A stretch of 64,000 nt of DNA from positions 455,267 to 519,266 of the forward strand of contig VTPC01000674.1 of the NCBI GenBank assembly GCA_011009095.1. Reading direction: 5' to 3'. The notes below the pieces were generated by a model. It saw nothing but the letters and a program-made list of their open reading frames with translations, was not told the origin of the DNA and ran no database searches. Of the stretch, positions 61,350 through 64,000 are shown piece by piece. The DNA comes from Ignelater luminosus. Lineage: Eukaryota; Arthropoda; Insecta; Coleoptera; Elateridae. Position numbers and translations under genes: made by a program. Every line of letters starts with the position of its first letter. Positions within the stretch are counted from its first letter, which is position 1.

Positions 61350-63728
61350 AATCAAAACAAATAAATACTATGTACATGATAAAAAATTATATTTTAGTAA
61401 AGTTTTTATCGTATTTCTGAATGCTTGCTTACGGCAGGTTGTGTTTTATCGACCTATTTCTATAAGTAGACAGAGAGGAATACTTGTTAGATTATACATC
61501 ATATTAATTATAAGCCACGTTAAATCAGCTTTACGTTATTAAAAATCTCACGGAAGTCTGCATAACTCCCCTTACATTGTTATTAAATAGTACGAGCAAC
61601 TTTTTTGTCTGATATAGACAACTAAGTATTAAAAGAAAAACTTTTACGATCATTAGTGTACAAAAGAATTGCAAAGGATAGAAAGCAATCATTGAAGCAA
61701 AGTCTGTATACATTCTGCATTTTGGTAAAGGCGTAATTAATAAAGTGATTACTTAACGGGTTTTATGCAATAATATTCAGTCTTCTTATTATCCTTTTAT
61801 TTCTCGCAAGATGCCTGAAAGGATTTGAATTTGATTACCGTTAAAGCAAATTATACATTTTCTTGCTCATTGCATCTCTGAACGATCAAAGTATATGCTT
61901 TAATCTCCTATTCTTCAATGATGGAGAGCACAATAGCTTGTGAAATGCTAAGACGTTTATAGCAACCTCTGTTAAGAGTCGCATATCGTTGGCGATGTAC
62001 AATTCAAATTAGTCACCTCACTTTACTGCTTATTACACAGCTCGTTATTGTACTCGGTTTTGGTTTCGGTAATAATTCCAATAAAGGCCAACTGCAACCA
62101 CTCATAGGATACCAAGACTTATAGTGTGATGGTGCTATTGTGTCTAGAGCTGTCAAAGAATTACAACCAGAAGTAAATTTGGCCTTCATTAACTTGATGT
62201 TAGGGATTTGTACTGGAGAGAAAATTCTTGCCGTATAAATCTTCAACTGCTTTTCTCGACTCCCCAGTCATCAAATTTTTTTCATTTTGTTCGAAGGGAT
62301 GATTAATTAGTGATAGTATATGTTCTGGAATTAATTTTACCAAACGTATTTAATTTAATTTTGGGAAGTTCAACAATAGTTTGGGTTACCAGATATTCTT
62401 TCTTAGTTGGTATTACGCCCGGGAAGGTCCGAGATAGTTTTTCAGGTGCTACCAGGTTTTTGAACTCGAGCAAGAATGGAATCTTTAAAACAAGAACGCT
62501 TTATAACAGTTTCTTCTAATCCGAGGGGGTGGACACCTCATATCAGATTTAGTGGATCCCCGTCCCCGATTAGGAATCTGAGGGGAATCTCTGTCTGTTT
62601 TGGGAGTTTGGGGATGAACTTTCTAGGTCTGTTTCGGAATCGGTTTAGCAATTATATGATTATAACACTAGAAGTTCTAAATACTAACATTGAAATATAC
62701 TAAAAATCCTCTAATACGACTACACCATACTGATTATGAGATTTATTTTGAAATGAAAACTAATCAAGTTCTTTCTAAAACTTTAATAAGTCATGGCAGC
62801 CTTTTGGGTACAAAGAGAAGAATTATCATTATCTATTCTAAAATGACTATAAAATGATGAAGGTAGAAGTATCAAAAATCGCATAATAAAAAAACAGTAG
62901 CAAGAGATGTTCCCAAGGAATTTCAGCAGCTCTTAAATCTTCTAATTAGATGCTGCATTAATGTTCAATAAATTATCTTTTAATGAAATGTATAATAGTG
63001 TCTCTTTTATAACGGATGCTATTTTTGCATTTTAGCTTAACCTTGACGTATAATAAGTTCTCCATAAAATAGCATCTGTTTTATAAAAGCATCAGAGTCT
63101 TTTTATAATAAAGATATGCCAAAAGCTTTTATTATAACGTAATCCGTAATCCCAATTAATTATTCGACTAATTACTTTATTATGCATTAGCATAATAATA
63201 AAAAAAACCAACCTTTTTAAATAGGAACTGATATTTGACAAAGAATGCTTTCAATATAGATGATCTCATACCTGTAGAAATAAATCATACACTGGTTTTA
63301 TTTATTTCTCTTATTAAATTTACCGTAAAATGTAAATTAATCATTATTAAAATTAATAAAGACTAGCGAGTATTTTATGTTTCTGGTAAAATAATATTTT
63401 GTAGAAGTTCATATGACATTAAATTTAAAGTTGTGATAGAATTTATTGTTTGGCATAATAGTAAAACCTTTGAGAATTCTAGTCTTCCGTATTATTATTA
63501 TTTAAAAGTTAATTTATTGGAGGTGATTTTTGTAAGATTATATTTCTTCTTAACTTTTAAAAACTTAATTCTTTGTTGAAACTCTTGGAATAGAAAAAAA
63601 GTTGAAATCTGTAAATTTATTAGTTATATAAGAAACGACTTTAGTGAAATAACAGTTTAATAATGCACATTGGCTACGTTAGTTATTAGTTGTAACAATT
63701 TGAAATCATTTTATTTTTATAATTCTAG
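61350..63728. other. End of the giant intron, no recognisable genes
   Basis: AT-rich sequence up to the exon C acceptor. A somewhat G+C-richer part at 62.4-62.65 kb holds two overlapping open frames of about 70 codons with no recognisable content. Confidence 0.55.
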
Positions 63729-63862
63729 GTGTACGTGTGACGAGGGATATACTGGTCGAGACTGCGAAAGCGAATACATTCCTTGCAACCCTAGTCCTTG
63801 CCAAAATGGTGGTGTGTGTAGGCAAAGAGATAAGCATACATACATCTGTGACTGTCCAACTG
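63729..63862 (+). CDS. Notch: Notch exon C: end of EGF5, most of EGF6 (partial gene)
   Basis: This is the third Notch exon in the window, 28 kb downstream of the second but continuous with it in frame. The acceptor is AATTCTAG. The first base completes the split threonine codon, and the next codon is the fourth cysteine of EGF5 (CTCDEGYTGRDCE). EGF6 follows with YIPCNPSPC, CQNGGVC, KHTYICDCPT, and the exon ends one base into the next codon (Gly if the second base is G) at GTAAGT, a phase 1 intron. The sixth cysteine of EGF6 must lie in the next exon, outside the window. EGF5 has the O-GlcNAc pattern GYTG. EGF6 has Val before C3 and so no O-fucose site, and CNPSPC does not fit the O-glucose consensus. 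The reading frame, cysteine spacing and repeat order all continue from exon B, so I am confident that the long gap is an intron and not a gene boundary. Confidence 0.93.
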
Positions 63863-64000
63863 GTAAGTATCTTTTTTTCCCTTTTTTTTCTTTTTGGAAT
63901 TTGCGTACATTGCACATCGGTTGCATTTAGAGAAATTAAATCGTTTCTTTTGGAAATAAAATCATTCAAGCGACAAAAACCGTAGGAATGTTTCGTCTTA
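63863..64000 (+). other. Notch: Notch intron inside EGF6 (5' part only)
   Basis: A GTAAGT donor directly follows CDCPT plus the first base of the next codon in EGF6. The remaining 138 bases are T-rich and have no conserved coding content. The next exon, which must supply C6 of EGF6, is outside the window. Confidence 0.9.

Larger units (their letters stand above)
35474..63728 (+). other. Notch: Notch giant intron (28255 bases, phase 2) inside EGF5
   Basis: The intron runs from a GTAAGT donor to an AATTCTAG acceptor and splits a threonine codon just before C4 of EGF5. The two exons join in frame and restore a normal EGF repeat. The interior holds a fold-back transposon, short terminal remnants of related elements, microsatellites and several islands of higher G+C. 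No exon of another known gene was recognised inside. Confidence 0.9.

Noticed and set aside
63706..63985. Minus-strand and alternative-frame open frames over Notch exon C.
   Set aside because: They are antisense or frame shadows of the EGF5-EGF6 exon.

Overview
The window comes from an animal nuclear genome, most likely an insect. It is AT-rich and dominated by very long introns. Only three short stretches read convincingly as conserved protein-coding exons. All are on the plus strand and all belong to one gene, the receptor Notch. Joined in order they encode about 201 residues, running from the last part of EGF repeat 1 to most of EGF repeat 6. The repeat sequences and spacing (EGF2 with a CPLGF…SLCEI-type end, EGF5 with NTHGSY before its fourth cysteine, EGF6 with PSPCQNGG) match arthropod Notch. 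A beetle or another holometabolous insect is possible, but one gene cannot settle the order.

Layout: 1-34574 is the 3' part of an intron that interrupts EGF1. Exon A (34575-34849) carries the end of EGF1, EGF2 and most of EGF3. A 428-base intron follows. Exon B (35278-35473) carries the end of EGF3, EGF4 and the first half of EGF5. A 28255-base intron (35474-63728) splits EGF5 just before its fourth cysteine. Exon C (63729-63862) completes EGF5 and carries most of EGF6. The last 138 bases are the start of the next intron. Intron phases run 2-1-2-1 and all splice sites are GT-AG. The signal peptide, the ligand-binding EGF repeats and the transmembrane and intracellular parts lie outside.

The introns hold decayed mobile DNA. 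The clearest piece is a 1.73 kb fold-back element (47454-49188) made of two inverted copies of the 3' half of a Tc1/mariner-superfamily transposon, with broken transposase reading frames that point away from the centre. Several other sites carry a related ACAGGGTGT-type terminus, one carries a mariner-like end, and there are two inverted-repeat clusters near 23.7 and 24.2 kb, a repeated TACTGTGTTTT motif near 32 kb, a 120-base tandem duplication near 11 kb and several microsatellites. Islands richer in G+C stand out against the AT-rich background and are candidates for regulatory elements or unrecognised exons.

There are weak hints of a gene nested in the first intron: a Cys-rich open frame at 17150-17442 with an acceptor in front, and a TATA/ATG/donor arrangement at 2524-2755 whose phase would fit it. 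This is speculative. I found no tRNA, rRNA, CRISPR array or operon, and nothing I could defend as a new biological system. The most informative observations are the fold-back transposon and the pattern of lost glycosylation sites in Notch EGF4-EGF5.
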